Shown here: in pieces, positions 53,811 through 63,903 of the stretch
Layout of the letters: the number at the start of each line of letters is the position of its first letter
Position numbering within the stretch: the stretch's first letter is position 1
Source: Bacillus safensis FO-36b
GTDB lineage: Bacteria > Bacillota > Bacilli > Bacillales > Bacillaceae
Assembly (NCBI RefSeq): GCF_000691165.1
Contig: NZ_ASJD01000002.1
Location: forward strand, 558,001-622,000
Direction: 5' to 3'
Length of the DNA stretch: 64,000 nucleotides
Made by a program: the position numbers and the translations under genes
The notes under the pieces: model-generated
The model's database searches: none
What the model was told of the DNA's origin: nothing
What the model saw: only the letters and a program-made list of their open reading frames with translations

Positions 53811-54104
53811 CTATGAAAGCTGCTGGCCTTGAAAGGCAACCACGTCAAGTGGAGCGGCTAAGAATTCTTTTGCCTTCGCTACGAAAGCCTGGAAATGAGC
53901 ACTTGCATTATGGCTCTGAACCGCAGCGTCATCTTTCCACACTTCTACCATTAAAAATGTATTTTCCTTTTCTGTATCCTTGAACAGCTTGTAGGAAACA
54001 TTGCCTTCTTCAGCCTGTGAAGCTTTCATTAATTCGTTGATTTCTTCTAAAAATACGTTTTCTTTTTCTGGATGAATGGTCATCCCTGCATGAATAATGA
54101 TCAT
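53811..54104 (-). CDS. Antibiotic biosynthesis monooxygenase (ABM) domain protein
   Basis: This 97-residue protein is a ferredoxin-like ABM fold: MIIIHAGMTIHPEKENVFLEEINELMKAS, SYKLFKDTEKENTFLMVEVWKDDAAVQSH, then HFQAFVAKAKEFL. Proteins of this type include quinol monooxygenases (YgiN) and heme-degrading IsdG; the W in VEVW and the HN in SHNASAHF fit the YgiN-like group. It follows the nitroreductase in the ydgJ-ydgI operon with 25 bases between, suggesting quinone or aromatic stress metabolism. Confidence 0.83.
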   Translation of the reverse strand: MIIIHAGMTIHPEKENVFLEEINELMKASQAEEGNVSYKLFKDTEKENTFLMVEVWKDDAAVQSHNASAHFQAFVAKAKEFLAAPLDVVAFQGQQLS

Positions 54105-54129
54105 GTGATCGTCTCCCTTTTTTTAAAAA

Positions 54130-54768
54130 TTATTTCCACTCTGTGATACGGTCGATCGGTAAACGGTAAGATGCATAACCTTCGTCAGCCGCTTTCCCAA
54201 TGGACAGAAGCATGACTGGTACATAACGTTCTTTATCCCATCCAAATGTTTCAGCGATGACTTCTTTATCATATCCGCCAATTGGATTTGTATCATAACC
54301 GTGTGCACGTGCAGCAAGCATAAGCTGCATAGACACAAGTCCACCGTCAATTAAGATTGTTTCACGATTCACTTGTTCTGGAAGAGCTTCAAAATGTGCA
54401 GTTAATGCAGCAATTTGTCTTTCTTTCACTTCTTGCGGCATGTAGCCATTTTCTACTGCTTTTGAATAAATTTCTTCTAAGTATTCATTGTTTTTCATAT
54501 CTGCAAAAACTGCAATGACAGCTGTTGATGTTGACACTTGAGTTTGGTTGAATTTTGCAAGTGGTGCAAGCTTTTCTTTTCCTTCTGGGCTGTCAATCAC
54601 CATGAAGCGCCAAGGTTGTGCATTTACTGATGATGGTGCAGTTGTTGCTTCTTCTAAAATCTCTGTCATTTCTTCTTTGCTGATTTTCACAGATGGATCA
54701 TAGTTACGAATAGAGCGGCGCCCTTTCATAATTTCCATAAAATCGTTTGTTTTTAATGTTGTAGCCAT
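54130..54768 (-). CDS. ydgI: Nitroreductase family protein (YdgI)
   Basis: This 212-residue FMN-dependent oxidoreductase has the opening FMEIMKGRRSIRNYDPS (FMN phosphate site), TAPSSVNAQPWRFMVIDS and the GYDTNPIGGYDKE loop. Near identity in key segments with B. subtilis YdgI is clear. ATG 54768 follows AAAGGAGTG. It comes just after the MarR gene in the same direction and is probably repressed by it. Substrate unknown; nitroaromatics or quinones are likely. Confidence 0.93.
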   Translation of the reverse strand: MATTLKTNDFMEIMKGRRSIRNYDPSVKISKEEMTEILEEATTAPSSVNAQPWRFMVIDSPEGKEKLAPLAKFNQTQVSTSTAVIAVFADMKNNEYLEEIYSKAVENGYMPQEVKERQIAALTAHFEALPEQVNRETILIDGGLVSMQLMLAARAHGYDTNPIGGYDKEVIAETFGWDKERYVPVMLLSIGKAADEGYASYRLPIDRITEWK

Positions 54769-54781
54769 GTGTAACACTCCT

Positions 54782-55225
54782 TTAGGTTGTTTGAATCTTT
54801 TCGATGTTTTGTTGTATACGGATGAGCACATCAGTGAGAAGCCTTCGTTCTTCTTCACTTACGTTTTCAAGCATTTCTGAGATAAATCGTTCTTTTTCTA
54901 TTTTAGAAGCTTCGATTCTCGTTCTGCCTTCTTCTGTTAAGCGGACAAGTGTGACTCGATTATCTTCTGGTTTTCTTCTGCGTGTGACCATTCCTTTTGT
55001 TTCCAGCTGTTTTAAATGACGCGTCACAGCTGCACTATCAATATTTACTTTTTTCTGCAAATCTGATTGGCTGATTTCATCGGCTTGGAATAACAGCGAT
55101 AGCAACTCAAGTCTTGATTGGCTGATGCCCGTACATGCTTCGAACTTCACGCCCATCATACGGTTCACGCACTGCAAACGATATAATATCTCTGCCTCTT
55201 CAGAGCAAAATGCAGTCAATGCCAT
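54782..55225 (-). CDS. ydgJ: MarR-family regulator (YdgJ)
   Basis: This 147-residue winged-helix protein has the MarR core SRLELLSLLFQADEISQSDLQKKVNIDSAAVTRHLKQLETKGMVTRRRKPEDNRVTLVRLTEEG. Cys7 and Cys26 might sense oxidants. It heads a three-gene operon with ydgI and the ABM gene. A perfect palindrome lies 30 bases upstream, likely its own operator. Confidence 0.9.
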   Translation of the reverse strand: MALTAFCSEEAEILYRLQCVNRMMGVKFEACTGISQSRLELLSLLFQADEISQSDLQKKVNIDSAAVTRHLKQLETKGMVTRRRKPEDNRVTLVRLTEEGRTRIEASKIEKERFISEMLENVSEEERRLLTDVLIRIQQNIEKIQTT

Positions 55226-55254
55226 CCCCTCTTTTCTATTCAGAAATCAATTAC

Positions 55255-55266
55255 TTGATATATCAA
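55255..55266. promoter_or_regulatory. Palindrome upstream of ydgJ (candidate MarR operator)
   Basis: TTGATATATCAA is a perfect 12-base palindrome 30-41 bases before the ydgJ start, next to a TTGACG that could be a -35. MarR proteins often bind such sites. Confidence 0.55.
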
Positions 55267-55383
55267 TCATTGACTCGTCAATTAATATACACCCATTGTT
55301 TGATGATTGCAAGAGGTTTGTTTCATAAAGTGAATTTTTTTATTTCAATAGAAAAAGACGCGCCTAAAATAACCATAAAAAAA

Positions 55384-55409
55384 GACAAAAGCGACGAATC
55401 GCTTTTGTC
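55384..55409 (-). terminator. Terminator of the deoC-nupC-pdp operon
   Basis: GACAAAAGCGA / TCGCTTTTGTC, an 11-bp stem with loop CGAA, then TTTTTTTAT on the minus strand. Confidence 0.93.
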
Positions 55410-55417
55410 CTTTTTCT

Positions 55418-56719
55418 TTATTCAGTAATGACCGTGTGGATCAATGTTGGTGCATCGGCATGATCAGCAATGCGGATGTTGTCATAAATTTTCTCCATGA
55501 CATTTGCAACATCTTCACGATTCGCATGCAGAGTCACAAGTGAATCTCCTTTTTCAACACGATCTCCCACTTTTTTGTTCAGCATGATGCCGACAGATAG
55601 GTCGATATCGTCCTCTTTTGTTGCGCGTCCTGCTCCAAGGATCATCGCTGCAACACCAATTTCATCCGCGACGATTTCAGCTACGACACCTGATCCTTTG
55701 GCAGGTACTTCAATTTTGTAAGGTGCTTGCGGCAGTTTTTCAGGCTGATCCACAATTGAGCTGTCTCCACCTTGGTTTTTTAAGAATTCCTTGAATTTCT
55801 CAAGTGCTTTGCCGTTTTTCATCACTTCAATCAGCTTTTCTCTTGCTTCATCAAGCGTTTCTGCTTTTTTCGCAAGAACGACCATTTGACTTCCTAATGT
55901 GAGCACAAGCTCGTTTAAGTCTTCAGGGCCTTCGCCTTTAAGTGTGTCAATCGCTTCTTTCACTTCAAGGGAATTCCCAATCGCTAATCCTAGCGGCTGA
56001 GACATATCAGAGATGACCGCCATTGTTTGTCTGCCTACGTTGTTACCGATGCGAACCATGGCTTTTGCAAGCTTTTCTGAGTCTTCTGGTGTTTTCATGA
56101 AAGCACCTGCGCCTGTTTTCACATCAAGTACAATCGCATCTGCACCAGCAGCGATTTTCTTACTCATAATGGAGCTTGCAATAAGCGGAATTGAGTTAAC
56201 AGTTCCTGTCACATCACGAAGAGCATACAGCTTTTTATCAGCTGGTGTCAGGTTGCCTGATTGCCCAATGACCGCTACTTTATGACGGTTCACGAGCTCG
56301 ATGAATTCGTCTTTTGTAATTTCTACGTGGAAGCCTTTCACCGCTTCAAGCTTGTCCACTGTACCGCCTGTATGCCCAAGGCCGCGCCCAGACATTTTCG
56401 CAACAGGTACATCTAGTGCTGCAACAAGAGGGGCGAGTACAAGCGTTGTTGTATCGCCTACTCCGCCTGTTGAGTGCTTGTCTACTTTAATACCGTCAAT
56501 GGCAGACAGGTCAATTGTATCTCCTGAGTTCGCCATAGCGAGTGTTAAGTCTGCACGTTCTTGATCCGTCATATCTTGGAAGAAAATTGCCATAGCCAAG
56601 GCACTTGCTTGGTAGTCAGGAATTGTTCCATCCGTATAACCTTTGACAAAGAAAGAAATTTCCTCTGAAGATAATTCTTTTCCGTCACGTTTTTTCGCAA
56701 TGATATCTACCATTCTCAT
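55418..56719 (-). CDS. pdp: Pyrimidine-nucleoside phosphorylase
   Basis: This 433-residue enzyme cleaves uridine, thymidine and deoxyuridine with phosphate. The thymidine-phosphorylase family signature [19 protein letters not shown] is at about 105-123, phosphate site [10 protein letters not shown] at 82-91, and [13 protein letters not shown] holds the base site. ATG 56719 gives exactly the B. subtilis Pdp length and start. Last gene of the deo operon, after nupC. Confidence 0.96.
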   Translation of the reverse strand: MRMVDIIAKKRDGKELSSEEISFFVKGYTDGTIPDYQASALAMAIFFQDMTDQERADLTLAMANSGDTIDLSAIDGIKVDKHSTGGVGDTTTLVLAPLVAALDVPVAKMSGRGLGHTGGTVDKLEAVKGFHVEITKDEFIELVNRHKVAVIGQSGNLTPADKKLYALRDVTGTVNSIPLIASSIMSKKIAAGADAIVLDVKTGAGAFMKTPEDSEKLAKAMVRIGNNVGRQTMAVISDMSQPLGLAIGNSLEVKEAIDTLKGEGPEDLNELVLTLGSQMVVLAKKAETLDEAREKLIEVMKNGKALEKFKEFLKNQGGDSSIVDQPEKLPQAPYKIEVPAKGSGVVAEIVADEIGVAAMILGAGRATKEDDIDLSVGIMLNKKVGDRVEKGDSLVTLHANREDVANVMEKIYDNIRIADHADAPTLIHTVITE

Positions 56720-56744
56720 TGTTTTCACCATTCCTTTTTTTAAA

Positions 56745-57926
56745 TTAGAAAATTAAACCGACTACACCTGCTGTTAAGAAGCTGACAAGAGTTGCACCGA
56801 ACAACAGCTTTAATCCAAATCGTGCGACGACGTTCCCCTGCTTTTCGTTTAAGCCTTTGACTGCTCCAGCAATGATACCGATAGAAGAGAAGTTCGCAAA
56901 TGATACAAGGAATACAGAAATGATCGCTTCTGTACGAGCAGTGAAATGCAGACCGTCTCCAGATAGAGCGAGCATCGCAACAAATTCGTTCGATACCATT
57001 TTGGTTGCCATAATGCTTCCTGCTTGTACCGCTTCGCTCCAAGGTACACCAACAAGGAACGCAAATGGAGCAAAGACATATCCAAGTACATCTTGGAAAG
57101 AAACACCAATGACTGCTGTAAAGATACCGTTAATCATCGCAATTAATGCAACGAATCCAATCAACATTGCAGCAACAACAATCGCTACTTTGAAACCATC
57201 CATAATGTATTCGCCAAGCATTTCGAAGAAGGATTGTCTTTCTTCCTCGACGACTTCAAGCATGTCTTCGTCCTTAGACACTTCATATGGATTGATGATC
57301 GATGCGATAATAAATCCACCAAATAGGTTCAGCACAAGTGCTGTAACCACGTACTCTGGTTTAATCATTTGCATGTATGCACCAACAATCGACATCGATA
57401 CCGTCGACATTGCAGATGCACATAATGTATAAAGACGCTGCTGAGGTAATAATCCAAGCTGTTTCTTAATAGAAATAAAGACTTCTGATTGACCTAAAAT
57501 CGCAGACGCTACTGCGTTGTAAGATTCTAGTTTCCCCATACCGTTTACTTTACTAAGCAAATATCCGATTCCGCGTACGATAAGCGGAAGAATACGCCAA
57601 TGCTGCAGGATACCGATTAACGCCGAGATAAAGACGATCGGCAGTAAGACGTTGATGAAGAAAGTGGACGCTTTATCATTCATTAACCCGCCAAATACGA
57701 AGTTGATTCCTTCACCGGCATAGCCTAGAAGCATTTGGAATCCTTTTGCAAAACCTCCGACTAGGAAGTTTCCAACACCTGTATTGAGCAGAATATAACC
57801 TAAAATAAATTGCAGTACAATCATGACAATTACTGGACGGAATTTCACTCGTTTTTTCCCATTACTAGCCAGCCATGCAATGGCGAGAATCACTAGCAAA
57901 CCGATGATACCAATCACGTATTTCAT
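56745..57926 (-). CDS. nupC: Concentrative pyrimidine nucleoside transporter NupC
   Basis: This 393-residue CNT-family proton symporter imports nucleosides. The family motif [13 protein letters not shown] (loop with Glu), [10 protein letters not shown] and [12 protein letters not shown] (NEF motif) are present, with about ten membrane segments. It lies between deoC and pdp, as in B. subtilis, and starts after a 166-base gap that contains a hairpin. Confidence 0.95.
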   Translation of the reverse strand: MKYVIGIIGLLVILAIAWLASNGKKRVKFRPVIVMIVLQFILGYILLNTGVGNFLVGGFAKGFQMLLGYAGEGINFVFGGLMNDKASTFFINVLLPIVFISALIGILQHWRILPLIVRGIGYLLSKVNGMGKLESYNAVASAILGQSEVFISIKKQLGLLPQQRLYTLCASAMSTVSMSIVGAYMQMIKPEYVVTALVLNLFGGFIIASIINPYEVSKDEDMLEVVEEERQSFFEMLGEYIMDGFKVAIVVAAMLIGFVALIAMINGIFTAVIGVSFQDVLGYVFAPFAFLVGVPWSEAVQAGSIMATKMVSNEFVAMLALSGDGLHFTARTEAIISVFLVSFANFSSIGIIAGAVKGLNEKQGNVVARFGLKLLFGATLVSFLTAGVVGLIF

Positions 57927-57997
57927 GTTTTTCCTCCTTGAATGAATTCGTTTACATTAATGTGCTTGTATGGAACAATCCCTATTTCGTAAACAAA

Positions 57998-58035
57998 ATG
58001 CGGAAGAAATTCCCAGAAGTGAGATCCTTCCGCAT
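57998..58035 (-). terminator. Hairpin between deoC and nupC (possible attenuator)
   Basis: ATGCGGAAG / CTTCCGCAT (9-bp stem, 20-base loop), with TTTGTTTACG on the minus strand. It may partly end transcripts after deoC or set mRNA ends. Confidence 0.5.
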
Positions 58036-58092
58036 ATGACTTTTTCATCATTTATGAGTCATGAATGTTATCCTACCATAGGATCGTATGAA

Positions 58093-58764
58093 TTAATAGT
58101 CTTTCGAAGGAGCTGATTGATCCCCTTTGATAATGGAAACGCCTGCACTAGCGCCAATACGGGTAGCACCTGCTGCTGTCATTGCCTCAACGTCTTCTTT
58201 TGTTCTCACGCCGCCTGATGCTTTCACACCGATGTCAGGTCCTACTGTTTTACGCATTAATGCGATGTCCTCAGCAGTCGCACCGCCTGTACTAAATCCA
58301 GTCGATGTTTTCACAAAATCAGCGCCGGCTTTCACTGAAAGCTCACAAGCTTTGACTTTCTCTTCATCAGTAAGTAAACATGTTTCAATAATGACTTTCA
58401 CTAATGCTTTGCCTTTTGCTACGTCTACAACTGCACGAATATCTTGTTCAACCACATCATATTCGCCGTCTTTCAATGCCGCAACATTGATGACCATGTC
58501 CACTTCTGTGGCACCGTTTTCAATGGCATCCTTTGTTTCGAATGCTTTTACCGCTGTTGTGTTTGCGCCTAACGGGAAACCGATGACTGTACATACATCT
58601 ACACCTGTTCCTGCTAGTTCTTTCGACGCTAGAGATACCCAAGTTGGGTTTACGCAAACAGATGCAAATTGATGAGTCTTTGCTTCTTCAAGTAACTGCA
58701 TAATTGCAGCTCTAGTTGTATCTGGTTTTAGTGCTGTATGATCAATGAGCTTTGCTATCGTCAT
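58093..58764 (-). CDS. deoC: Deoxyribose-phosphate aldolase
   Basis: This 223-residue class I aldolase splits deoxyribose-5-phosphate into acetaldehyde and glyceraldehyde-3-phosphate. The Schiff-base Lys is in [15 protein letters not shown]; a second Lys lies in [11 protein letters not shown]-terminal [15 protein letters not shown] is typical. First gene of the operon, behind an AAAAGGAAGTG site and the DeoR-controlled promoter. Confidence 0.96.
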   Translation of the reverse strand: MTIAKLIDHTALKPDTTRAAIMQLLEEAKTHQFASVCVNPTWVSLASKELAGTGVDVCTVIGFPLGANTTAVKAFETKDAIENGATEVDMVINVAALKDGEYDVVEQDIRAVVDVAKGKALVKVIIETCLLTDEEKVKACELSVKAGADFVKTSTGFSTGGATAEDIALMRKTVGPDIGVKASGGVRTKEDVEAMTAAGATRIGASAGVSIIKGDQSAPSKDY

Positions 58765-58796
58765 GCTTCACACTTCCTTTTAATTATGATACTTTC

Positions 58797-58849
58797 ATCA
58801 TATATGACGGATGAACAATTGTAAACACGGTTATGAAATTTTGTTCATC
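58797..58849 (-). promoter_or_regulatory. deo promoter with split DeoR operator
   Basis: Minus strand: TTTACA (58825-58820), 17 bases, TATGAT (58802-58797). GATGAACAA (reading from 58849) and TTGTTCATC (58818-58810) are exact inverted halves, the latter between -35 and -10. This agrees with the known B. subtilis DeoR arrangement of distant half-sites. Confidence 0.82.
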
Positions 58850-59793
58850 TATTTTGTGACATTTAAAAGAGCCCTCGCTGTGTGCTGATCGATGATCAAT
58901 ACATTCGCATATTTTCCTCTTAGTGCGCCGTGTATAGAAGCCACCTTTCGATGACCGCCAGCGACAAGAATGGATCGTTCTTTCGTCCTTAAATCATCTA
59001 GCTCCACGCCAATTGTGCGATTGTTAATGGCTTCACTGCAAATGCGTCCATCTTGATCATAAAAACGCGAGCAAATGTCTCCGACACTGGATGCCTTGAG
59101 GAGCGCTTTTTCTTCTTCACGGAAATAACCTAGTCTAAACAATAGCGCCTCATCTCTTACCGTTCCAACAGTAAACACAGCGATATTCGCCTGCTTGCCC
59201 ATTTCAATAATTCGCTGAATATGTCTGTCCTGCTCAACCATTTCCTTGACGGCAGCACTATCAAATACAACAGGAAGCGGCAAATAGCGCGGTGCTGTTT
59301 GAAAGGCCTCAGCAAACAGCTGGATGGTTTCCGCAGAATATGTATTCACATGAGAATGGCTGATTCCACCCTTGAGCTGGACAACCTCTACACCTTTTAC
59401 CTGTTTAGGTTGCATCTTTTGTGCAATTTGATACATAGTCGTTCCCCAGCTCACGCCAACGATATCACCGTCTTTCACCGTTTCTTGCAAGTAATCTGCA
59501 CCAAATCGGCTCAAATAATCGGTGATGGTTGGATAGTCGTCCTTCGGCGAAAACACCACATGAGCTTCGAGCAGGTCATATTTTTCCTTGAGCAATGAAG
59601 AAAGCTCATTTAAATCTTCAAACGGATCCATCACCGTAATCTGGACGTACCCCTTCTCTTTCGCATATTGAAGCAGCCGAGATACAGTCGGTCTCGACAG
59701 GTCGAGCTGTTTGGCAATTTCCTGCTGGCTGTAATCAGACAAATAGTAAAGCCTTGCCGCTTCAATACTCAGCTGTTGTTTCTCTCGATCCAT
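58849..59793 (-). CDS. deoR: Deoxyribonucleoside regulator DeoR (SorC family)
   Basis: This 314-residue repressor has an N-terminal HTH (LYYLSDYSQQEIAKQLDLSRPTVSRLLQYAKEKGYV) and a C-terminal SorC-type sugar-phosphate domain (VVQLKGGISHSHVNTYSAETIQLFAEAF; VGVSWGTTMYQIA). Lys141 in QLKGG may bind the inducer deoxyribose-5-phosphate. Order deoR-deoC-nupC-pdp equals B. subtilis. Two ACAAAT-TGTTCA-like sequences at 59822-59855 precede it, so it may regulate itself. Confidence 0.94.
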   Translation of the reverse strand: MDREKQQLSIEAARLYYLSDYSQQEIAKQLDLSRPTVSRLLQYAKEKGYVQITVMDPFEDLNELSSLLKEKYDLLEAHVVFSPKDDYPTITDYLSRFGADYLQETVKDGDIVGVSWGTTMYQIAQKMQPKQVKGVEVVQLKGGISHSHVNTYSAETIQLFAEAFQTAPRYLPLPVVFDSAAVKEMVEQDRHIQRIIEMGKQANIAVFTVGTVRDEALLFRLGYFREEEKALLKASSVGDICSRFYDQDGRICSEAINNRTIGVELDDLRTKERSILVAGGHRKVASIHGALRGKYANVLIIDQHTARALLNVTK

Positions 59794-59852
59794 TCATACG
59801 CCCCCTTTTTCTTCTATCATAACAAATTGTTCACCTCATCATGCACAAATGT

Positions 59853-60728
59853 TCATTTGAAGAAAATCGTATAAGCGGCATGAAAGGTCTCATTCTTTTC
59901 TAATGTTTGAATACCAAACTTCTCTTTATACTGCCCATTCGTCCCTTCCATATCGGCGATGCCATACCAAGGCTCAATACAAACAAAAGGAGCCATCGTT
60001 CCTTTTTCTTGATCAAAAGGTGACCAAATGCCAACGAAAGGAAAGCCAGTGAGATCAACCTCAACCCCGTGACCTCCTTTGGAAGTCAATGACACTCGAT
60101 TGATATGGCTAAAAATCATCGCATCATGCTGAAAAAGCTCTGGCCGAAGCTGGATCGGCTCAAGCTGAATGCCTTTTTCTTTCTCCCTGACAAGTGAATT
60201 CCGCAGTTCATATTGCACAGGGAGATGATCAGTGGAAGGTGTCAATGTGAGTGAATAATCTGCTGTTTGCTCGCCTTCAACAAGAGGAATGCGAAATGCT
60301 GGGTGCCCTCCAATGGAGAAATACATCGTATCCTCTCCGTCATGATCAATTTCCCAGGAAATCTTCAGTCCATTTTCCAATAGTTCATAACGAATTCGCG
60401 CTGTAAATTCATACGGGTATTGCTTCACATGCCGGCCTCTTGATTCATATTGAAAGGTCACCGAATGCTTCGTTTCTTCATATAAATCAAAATTGACATC
60501 ACGCAAAAATCCATGCTGCGTGAGCTCAAAGGTTTGATCGTCAATCTTGTATTGGTCATTCATTAATCGCCCAACAATCGGAAATAAGACAGGCGACACC
60601 CTGCCCCAATAAGCTGGATCACCAGACCACATATAGTGACGCCCGCTTTCCTTGTCAAGCACCTCCCTGACCTCCGCTCCCTTTTCATGAATCTGAACCA
60701 ATAACTGATCATTTTCGATCGTTCTCAT
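59853..60728 (-). CDS. Aldose 1-epimerase family protein (LacX-like)
   Basis: This 291-residue beta-sandwich protein resembles galactose mutarotase relatives of the LacX/YeaD kind. FPIVGRLMNDQYKIDDQTFELTQHGFLRDVNF contains the conserved Arg and His; SIGGHPAFRIP contains the second His and FVCIEPWYGIAD the catalytic Glu. It lies 59 bases upstream of deoR in the same direction but is probably not functionally tied. The sugar is unknown. Confidence 0.87.
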   Translation of the reverse strand: MRTIENDQLLVQIHEKGAEVREVLDKESGRHYMWSGDPAYWGRVSPVLFPIVGRLMNDQYKIDDQTFELTQHGFLRDVNFDLYEETKHSVTFQYESRGRHVKQYPYEFTARIRYELLENGLKISWEIDHDGEDTMYFSIGGHPAFRIPLVEGEQTADYSLTLTPSTDHLPVQYELRNSLVREKEKGIQLEPIQLRPELFQHDAMIFSHINRVSLTSKGGHGVEVDLTGFPFVGIWSPFDQEKGTMAPFVCIEPWYGIADMEGTNGQYKEKFGIQTLEKNETFHAAYTIFFK

Positions 60729-60954
60729 TCAACACATCCCCTTTCCTTCTTCATTTATTATGACAGGGATTTTGGTTTTGAGTATCAAATTCGACATCTC
60801 TTAACCCATCAATTAAAAAAATTTTAAAAAAGACAGAAATTCGCCAACAAAATGTAATGCTGATTCGTCTAATCTTATATAAAATAAAAGAATCGTTGCT
60901 CTTTTGAATGAACAACAAAAAGAAGCGTTTGACATTGATGGGGGATTCATTTTC
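60729..60954. other. Intergenic region between divergent genes
   Basis: The stretch is AT-rich with likely promoters in both directions, for example AATCTTATATAAAATAAAAG near 60872-60891, but I could not fix -35/-10 pairs. No ORF, hairpin or riboswitch seen. Confidence 0.5.
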
Positions 60955-62778
60955 ATGAACAGCAAGGAAAATCGTTTTCGTTATATTTTAGGATTAGATG
61001 GACTAAGAGCCGTTGCTGTATTGGCAGTCATTGCTTATCACTTACATATCGGACCCGCAAGCGGTGGGTTTCTTGGCGTTGATTTATTTTTTGTCATTTC
61101 TGGTTACTTGATTACAACGATCTTGTTACATAAGCAGGATTTAGGCTATCAAGAGCTTTTGCCATTTTGGATGGGACGGATCAGGAGGCTTCTTCCAGCC
61201 GCTTACATCATGATTTTTATAACCGTCAGCTGGTGCGCGATTGCTGGATCAAATGCATTATTGTCCATTCGTGGCGATGCCATATCGTCCTTTTTTTATG
61301 TCAGTAACTGGTGGTACATTTTTCACCAGCTTTCATATTTTGATAGCTTCAATGCCCTATCTCCACTGAAAAATTTGTGGTCTCTGGCAATAGAAGAGCA
61401 ATTTTATATCATTTGGCCGGTACTGTTGATTGCAGGGCTGAAATGGGTAAAAAACAGATCCCATCTGCCTATGATCACCTTTGGACTTGCACTTGTCTCT
61501 GCCTTATGGATGGCGATTCTTTATTCACCAGATACCGATCCAAGCAGGGTTTATTATGGAACAGATACTCGTGCATTTGCGCTCCTGATTGGATGCAGCC
61601 TGGCATTTGTGTGGCCTATGCAAAGACTATCCAGCAAAAGATTACTTCCTGTTGGCAGACGTATTTTACATATTGCCGGTTTCGGTTCGTTTGCGATTTT
61701 CCTTTTTTGTGTTTATGCAGTGGACGATTTCGATGCCTTTCTCTATCAGGGCGGCATGCTTTTATTCTGTCTGAATGCGGCCATCTTAATTGGGTGCGTC
61801 TGCCACCCTGCAAGTCTTATAGGGAAATGGCTGTCCTTTCAGCCGCTCGTCTGGCTAGGTAAGCGGTCTTATGGTATTTATCTGTGGCATTACCCCATTA
61901 TCGTACTGACCACACCGGTCATTGAAATTGGACAGCCTTCCATAGCGCGTGTCACATTACAGCTCATCGCCATTTTACTAGTTGCTGAGGCTTCCTATCG
62001 CTTCATCGAACAGCCGATCCGCCAGCATGGCTTCAGACAATATTTTTCTTCTTGGTCTATTTGGAAAAAAGGAATCAAACAGTGGTCTACATCTAATAAG
62101 GTGTTCCTTGGAATCACCGCAGCTCTTTTGATCTTATTTATCATTGGCATGTCTAACTCGTCCACTTCCACCCCACATGTGAAGGAAGTGACGCAAATTA
62201 AGACAGCACCGAAAAAAACAGCCGAACCACCGGAATCAATAGCGAAGAAAAAGAAAGAAAAGCACGAGAAAAAAGCAGCTGATCAAAAACAATTTCACCA
62301 AGTTCTTGCCATTGGTGATTCTGTCATGTTAGACATTGCGCCGAATCTAGAAAAAGCATATAAACAAATCACCATCGATGGGAAAGTTGGCAGACAAATG
62401 AACGAAGCCGTCAGCATTGCCCCTCAATACAAATCATTTAATCAATCTGATGCCGCTGTTATCATTGAACTCGGCACAAATGGTTATTTTACTGAGGACA
62501 CGCTGAAAGCATTCATTCAAAACTTTTCTAAGGCACATATTTTCCTAGTGAATACGAGGGTTCCAAGGTCATGGGAAAATGATGTGAATGCGGTCATTCA
62601 GCGAGTGGCTGATCAAGATCAAAATGTCACCTTGGTCGATTGGCATTCAGCCGCTACTGGACAGCCATCCTATTTTCAGTCCGATGGTGTCCACCTTTCA
62701 AAAAAAGGTTCTGACACACTGACACAGCTCATCACAGCAAGCATTAAGAAAAAAGGGGATGTGTCAACGTCATCATAA
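60955..62778 (+). CDS. OatA-like acyltransferase 3/SGNH O-acetyltransferase (YrhL type)
   Basis: This 607-residue protein couples an acyltransferase-3 membrane domain (about 10-350; GLDGLRAVAVLAVIAYHL, GGFLGVDLFFVISGYLI, LWSLAIEEQFYIIWP) to an extracellular SGNH domain (about 450-600). The latter has AIGDSVMLD (Ser), ELGTNG (Asn block) and SDGVHLSKKG (Asp, His), so the triad is intact. A Lys-rich linker joins them. Probable role is O-acetylation of peptidoglycan or another wall glycan, giving lysozyme resistance. ATG 60955 has GGGGGA before it. Confidence 0.9.
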   Translation: MNSKENRFRYILGLDGLRAVAVLAVIAYHLHIGPASGGFLGVDLFFVISGYLITTILLHKQDLGYQELLPFWMGRIRRLLPAAYIMIFITVSWCAIAGSNALLSIRGDAISSFFYVSNWWYIFHQLSYFDSFNALSPLKNLWSLAIEEQFYIIWPVLLIAGLKWVKNRSHLPMITFGLALVSALWMAILYSPDTDPSRVYYGTDTRAFALLIGCSLAFVWPMQRLSSKRLLPVGRRILHIAGFGSFAIFLFCVYAVDDFDAFLYQGGMLLFCLNAAILIGCVCHPASLIGKWLSFQPLVWLGKRSYGIYLWHYPIIVLTTPVIEIGQPSIARVTLQLIAILLVAEASYRFIEQPIRQHGFRQYFSSWSIWKKGIKQWSTSNKVFLGITAALLILFIIGMSNSSTSTPHVKEVTQIKTAPKKTAEPPESIAKKKKEKHEKKAADQKQFHQVLAIGDSVMLDIAPNLEKAYKQITIDGKVGRQMNEAVSIAPQYKSFNQSDAAVIIELGTNGYFTEDTLKAFIQNFSKAHIFLVNTRVPRSWENDVNAVIQRVADQDQNVTLVDWHSAATGQPSYFQSDGVHLSKKGSDTLTQLITASIKKKGDVSTSS

Positions 62779-62808
62779 AAAGACTAGCAGAATGCTAGTC
62801 TTCTTTTA
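62778..62808. terminator. Terminator between the convergent acyltransferase and dehydrogenase genes
   Basis: AAGACTAGCA / TGCTAGTCTT stem with loop GAA, T-rich on both sides. Confidence 0.9.
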
Positions 62809-63903
62809 TGCCGTCAAAAGGCTGGCCCTTATCGCTAATGTCTGTTCTTCCTTTGTTTTTTGATCCACCAAAGCAAAATGCCCGTTCTCATATGCTAGTG
62901 AAAATAATTCTTCAATATGAAAAATCCCTGGCTGAAACCGCTTGTTCAATAAATGCAGGGCCGCAGCACAGGCGACTTGAGCTGTTGCTTGAGACTCGTC
63001 GTGTCCTTTTATTCCAAGCGCTGCATGATGAACCATTTTCCCATCCGTCCCTGCCGCTTCCACTTTGACCGCATATTGATCTGTTCCCACTTGAGAAGAT
63101 TGTATCATTGAAATGGCTCGATCCTTCATTTTCGGTAATGTAAGGAACGACGTCAGTCCAAGGCTCCTTGTGAAGGCCAATGCACCCGTCGCTAGACGTG
63201 AATCAAAACAAAGCCTTGTCGTCACAGATGGCACATGAATTGTGGAAGGCAATGTCTGTTGATCAGAGAAGGGGAATCGATAGGCATACCGCTTTCCAAG
63301 CTGTCCACCAAAGTTGACCGGTCTGCCTCCAGTAAAGCTTTTCACTCTTTTCTGCTGATCATGTTCAGTGAGTTCATATTCAGTATGGACATGATCAATC
63401 GTCCATTCAATCGCGGCTTTTCCATGCTGATCCCCCAATCCAAGCATAATCCCAATATCTATTTGATCCACTGATGAAAGCATAGAAGCCGCTTTCGCAG
63501 CTAATAAATTTGTAAGACCGGGCGCGAGGCCTACACTGAGCAAAGCCGTTGCACTGATTTGCTGCTGATCCAGCTGTGCCATTTGCTCCATATACGCCCC
63601 TTTTGCAGAAATATCGATATAATCAATGCCTGCCCGCAGAACGGTTTCAGCAAATGACGTGTCTTCTTGATCGAGACACATGATCACCAGCTTTGTTTCA
63701 TTCATCCAGTCAGAATCTAATGGCTTTCTAACATCTAGTTTGTAAGGACGGACTCTGCCTTTGGTCTGCTGTGAAAATTGTTCAGCCTTCTCATAGCTTC
63801 TCCCCGCCGCAACAATTTGCCCTTTATACACTTCACTTAACTGTAGACATATTTGCTGTCCGACATGTCCATAGCCGCCAATTACCATTACCTGTGATCT
63901 CAT
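62806..63903 (-). CDS. Saccharopine dehydrogenase-like NAD(P)-binding protein
   Basis: This 365-residue protein has a Rossmann start (VMVIGGYGHVGQQICLQLSE, with GxGxxG-like spacing), then VAAGRSYEKAEQFSQ and YKLDVRKPLD, as in saccharopine dehydrogenase-like oxidoreductases. SVGLAPGLTNLLAAKAA is the family's hallmark loop. It lacks the fused C-terminal lysine-degradation domain of bifunctional enzymes. The ATG overlaps the preceding gene's stop by ATGA, so both are coupled. Substrate unknown. Confidence 0.82.
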   Translation of the reverse strand: MRSQVMVIGGYGHVGQQICLQLSEVYKGQIVAAGRSYEKAEQFSQQTKGRVRPYKLDVRKPLDSDWMNETKLVIMCLDQEDTSFAETVLRAGIDYIDISAKGAYMEQMAQLDQQQISATALLSVGLAPGLTNLLAAKAASMLSSVDQIDIGIMLGLGDQHGKAAIEWTIDHVHTEYELTEHDQQKRVKSFTGGRPVNFGGQLGKRYAYRFPFSDQQTLPSTIHVPSVTTRLCFDSRLATGALAFTRSLGLTSFLTLPKMKDRAISMIQSSQVGTDQYAVKVEAAGTDGKMVHHAALGIKGHDESQATAQVACAAALHLLNKRFQPGIFHIEELFSLAYENGHFALVDQKTKEEQTLAIRASLLTA

